Shown: piece by piece, positions 6,132 to 7,907 of the stretch
Layout: the number at the start of each line of letters is the position of its first letter
How positions within the stretch are numbered: the stretch's first letter is position 1
NCBI GenBank assembly: GCA_013204495.1
Contig: JABMNQ010000091.1
Span: 1 to 7,907, forward strand
Origin: Candidatus Pelagibacter sp.
Lineage (GTDB): Bacteria; Pseudomonadota; Alphaproteobacteria; Pelagibacterales; Pelagibacteraceae
Direction: 5' to 3'
Length of the DNA: 7,907 bases
Notes under the pieces: generated by a model
Told to the model about the DNA's origin: nothing
Database searches by the model: none
What the model saw: the letters and a program-made list of their open reading frames with translations, nothing else
Program-made: the position numbers and the translations under genes

Positions 6132-6826
6132 TTATTTTCCTTAATAATTCGTAATGTAAAAAAATACGCGACTGACATGCCTACAAAAGCTGCTAACAAT
6201 ACATAGCTTTTTAAAGGTACATTATAAAAAAATGTTGCAACTAAACCTGAGGATAAAACTACCATTAAATGGTCTATTTTTTTTAAATCTGAAACAATAA
6301 GAGATAAAAATGTTAAAGGTACAGCAAAAGTTAGTCCTAACTGTTCTGGAACAATTGCACCTAAAAAAATTCCTAAAAGTGTAGATGCTTGCCAAATAAA
6401 CCAAAGAGTAAATCCAGAGCCCAATAAATGATAATGCGATATACCAGTTTCTTGATTAGATTTAAGAAATTTACTAGAGGTTGCGAAAGCTTGGTCTGTC
6501 ATAAAATAAGATAAAATTAATTTCCAAAAAATAGAAAGTTTATTTAGATATTCGGAAAGCACTGCTCCATACAAGAGGTGTCTTGCATTAATAACGGCAA
6601 CAGAGCTAATCACAACTAAGGGGGAAGCGCCTGCTGTTAATAGTTGGGCAAAAACTAATTGGGATGAACCTCCAAAAATAACAAATGAAGATGCAAATGT
6701 AAGATAAGGACCTAGACCTAATTCCATTCCAATTACGCCATAAATTACACCAAATGGAAAAACTGGAATTAATAAAGGCAAAACATCTAACAACCCTCTT
6801 ATAAAAATTTGCGATTTAGTTTTCAT
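6128..6826 (-). CDS. azlC: AzlC family protein, large subunit of a branched-chain amino-acid exporter
   Basis: The protein has 232 residues, usual for the family. The signature runs from PVFPFGVIYGVIG (21-33) through SSFVIFGGSSQLVFAQLL (46-63) to VAVINARHLLYGAVL (76-90), where N80, R82, H83 and Y86 are characteristic AzlC positions. Several further hydrophobic segments follow, giving about seven or more membrane spans. With AzlD it forms a two-component exporter for branched-chain amino acids or toxic analogues at the inner membrane. It overlaps azlD by 4 bp and starts 15 bp after the ABC ATPase stop, so the three genes are almost certainly co-transcribed. No Lrp-type regulator, often seen beside azlCD, lies in the window. 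The ATG at 6826 has no Shine-Dalgarno; translation may depend on readthrough from the ATPase gene. Confidence 0.94.
   Translation of the reverse strand: MKTKSQIFIRGLLDVLPLLIPVFPFGVIYGVIGMELGLGPYLTFASSFVIFGGSSQLVFAQLLTAGASPLVVISSVAVINARHLLYGAVLSEYLNKLSIFWKLILSYFMTDQAFATSSKFLKSNQETGISHYHLLGSGFTLWFIWQASTLLGIFLGAIVPEQLGLTFAVPLTFLSLIVSDLKKIDHLMVVLSSGLVATFFYNVPLKSYVLLAAFVGMSVAYFFTLRIIKENK
6138..6142 (-). promoter_or_regulatory. Shine-Dalgarno of azlD within the end of azlC
   Basis: AAGGA on the minus strand lies 6 nt upstream of the azlD ATG at 6131, inside the last codons of azlC (Ile-Lys-Glu-Asn-Lys-stop). It is the only clear, well-spaced Shine-Dalgarno in the window and fixes the azlD start. 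It suggests azlD uses re-initiation as well as direct ribosome binding. Confidence 0.65.
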
Positions 6827-6841
6827 CTATAATTAAATTAT

Positions 6842-7900
6842 TTAAAAACAAACTATATGATCAATATGTATGGGTTTTTTAATACCAAATTTTTCTTTTA
6901 TCTTGTGTTGGTGAATATGGTGAGAATGAACGAATACAGAGATTAATTTATCAGTTGAAGTTTTAAGTGTATAAATAAAATTTGTTCCTCTAAACTTTCT
7001 ATCTACTACTTCTAGTTTTAGGTTACTTGTATCATCGTGTTCAAGATCCTCTGGTTGTAATAAGAGTTGAACTTCGGACCCCTTTGGGTAGTGCTTGATA
7101 AAGTTTCCAGTTATTATACCGAGATCATTACTTTCCAAACTATTCTCTCCAGTAACTTTTGCTGTGATTAATGTTCCTCTATTTAAAAAATTAACAACCT
7201 CAATTGAATTTGGAAAATGATAAACGTTATAAGGGTCGTCATATTGTTTTAAATGACCGTCTAAAATTATTCCACACTTATTACCCAAATAAAAAGCTTC
7301 GTAAGAGTCATGTGTTACAATTATTGTAGTAATCTTTTGTTCGGTTAGTATTTGCTTTAACTTAACTTGAATCTCTTCTTTGAAGTTTTGATCTACATTT
7401 GAAAGAGGTTCGTCTAATAATAATAAATCTGGATTTGATAATAAAGATCTCGCTAGACAAGCTCTTTGTGCCTCACCTGAGCTTATTTGGTGTGGAAACT
7501 TATCTTTAATATGTCCGATATGGAGAAGTTTTATAATTTCATTAGTTTCTAGGCTTTTTTTCTTCTTTTTATTTCTCTCTGCACCAAATTTTATATTATC
7601 AAAAACATTATAATGAGGAAAAAGTGAGTTATCTTGAAATGCCATTGATATATTTCTATCCTCAGGCTCAACATGAATTTTTTCAGAAGATAATATTTTG
7701 TTCTTTAATGTGATCTTTCCTGAGTGATTTTTTTCTAAACCTGCAATAGTTCTAAGTATAGTGGTTTTTCCAATCCCAGAAGGTCCCAATAAACAAACGA
7801 TGTCACCCTGATTTTCAATTTTTAGCGAAACATTATTAATTTTACTTTGTGAACTTGCTGAGAATGTTACATTATCAATTTCAAAAAAACTTTTTTTCAT
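6842..7900 (-). CDS. ABC transporter ATP-binding protein, FbpC/PotA-like (probable ferric-iron or related import)
   Basis: The protein has 352 residues: an ATPase domain (about 5-235) plus a TOBE-like regulatory domain (about 240-350), the layout of FbpC, PotA and CysA importers. Walker A is GPSGIGKTT (39-47), the Q-loop glutamine is Q89 before the NSLFPHYNVFDNI helix, Walker B is LLLLDEP (159-165), the D-loop is SNVD (167-170) and the switch histidine is H197 in VTHD. The signature reads ISSGEAQR (139-146) instead of LSGGQQQR. The C-terminal domain has QPEDL (282-286) and a histidine cluster (H325-H332). FPHYNVFDNI and the C-terminal pattern favour the ferric-iron group, but thiamine, spermidine or sulfate are not excluded. 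No permease or binding protein lies in the window; only 7 bp remain upstream of the ATG at 7900, so partners may be just off the right edge. azlC starts 15 bp downstream. Confidence 0.88.
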   Translation of the reverse strand: MKKSFFEIDNVTFSASSQSKINNVSLKIENQGDIVCLLGPSGIGKTTILRTIAGLEKNHSGKITLKNKILSSEKIHVEPEDRNISMAFQDNSLFPHYNVFDNIKFGAERNKKKKKSLETNEIIKLLHIGHIKDKFPHQISSGEAQRACLARSLLSNPDLLLLDEPLSNVDQNFKEEIQVKLKQILTEQKITTIIVTHDSYEAFYLGNKCGIILDGHLKQYDDPYNVYHFPNSIEVVNFLNRGTLITAKVTGENSLESNDLGIITGNFIKHYPKGSEVQLLLQPEDLEHDDTSNLKLEVVDRKFRGTNFIYTLKTSTDKLISVFVHSHHIHQHKIKEKFGIKKPIHIDHIVCF

Positions 7901-7907
7901 ATTTCTA

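Noticed and set aside
6222..6404. Minus-strand frame of 60 codons within azlC
   Set aside because: It lies in another frame inside a clear AzlC protein, with no supporting signal.

Overview
The window is a compact, strongly AT-rich stretch of bacterial chromosome. Its genes nearly abut, most lack clear Shine-Dalgarno sequences, and the proteins are rich in Lys, Ile and Asn. The proteins (trifunctional-lineage PutA without its DNA-binding domain, a persulfide dioxygenase-rhodanese fusion, AzlCD, an FbpC-like ATPase) suggest a streamlined proteobacterium, probably a marine alphaproteobacterium of the SAR11 type. That placement is inferred from composition and gene style; no rRNA or other marker is present.

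Layout: positions 1-1584 (minus) hold the N-terminal 528 codons of putA, which runs off the left edge. A 97-bp divergent promoter region with a perfect AT-rich inverted repeat separates it from a plus-strand gene (1682-2695) for a metallo-beta-lactamase-fold persulfide dioxygenase fused to a rhodanese domain. This gene converges, with a 4-bp gap, on a minus-strand set read from 4349 down to 2700: a SprT-like zinc metalloprotease, a single-domain rhodanese and a TauE/SafE-type sulfite exporter. Upstream of that set is a secreted thioredoxin-like protein (4486-4854) with its own good promoter.

The right part is a tight minus-strand transport operon read leftwards: an FbpC/PotA-like ABC ATPase (7900-6842), azlC and azlD overlapping by 4 bp, and an EamA/DMT transporter.

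Functionally, the middle is a sulfur-handling neighbourhood. The dioxygenase would oxidise glutathione persulfide to sulfite, the rhodanese domains would move sulfane sulfur to or from thiol carriers, and the TauE/SafE protein would export sulfite; the secreted thioredoxin-like protein may add envelope thiol chemistry. No ArsR/BigR- or CsoR/CstR-type regulator is present. The flanks deal with amino acids: proline catabolism (PutA), probable branched-chain amino-acid export (AzlCD) and a general metabolite exporter (EamA). I see no tRNA, rRNA, CRISPR, insertion sequence or phage gene, and no stretch over 300 bp without a gene. Most of the content belongs to recognised families; the points of interest are arrangement, missing regulators and a few altered motifs.
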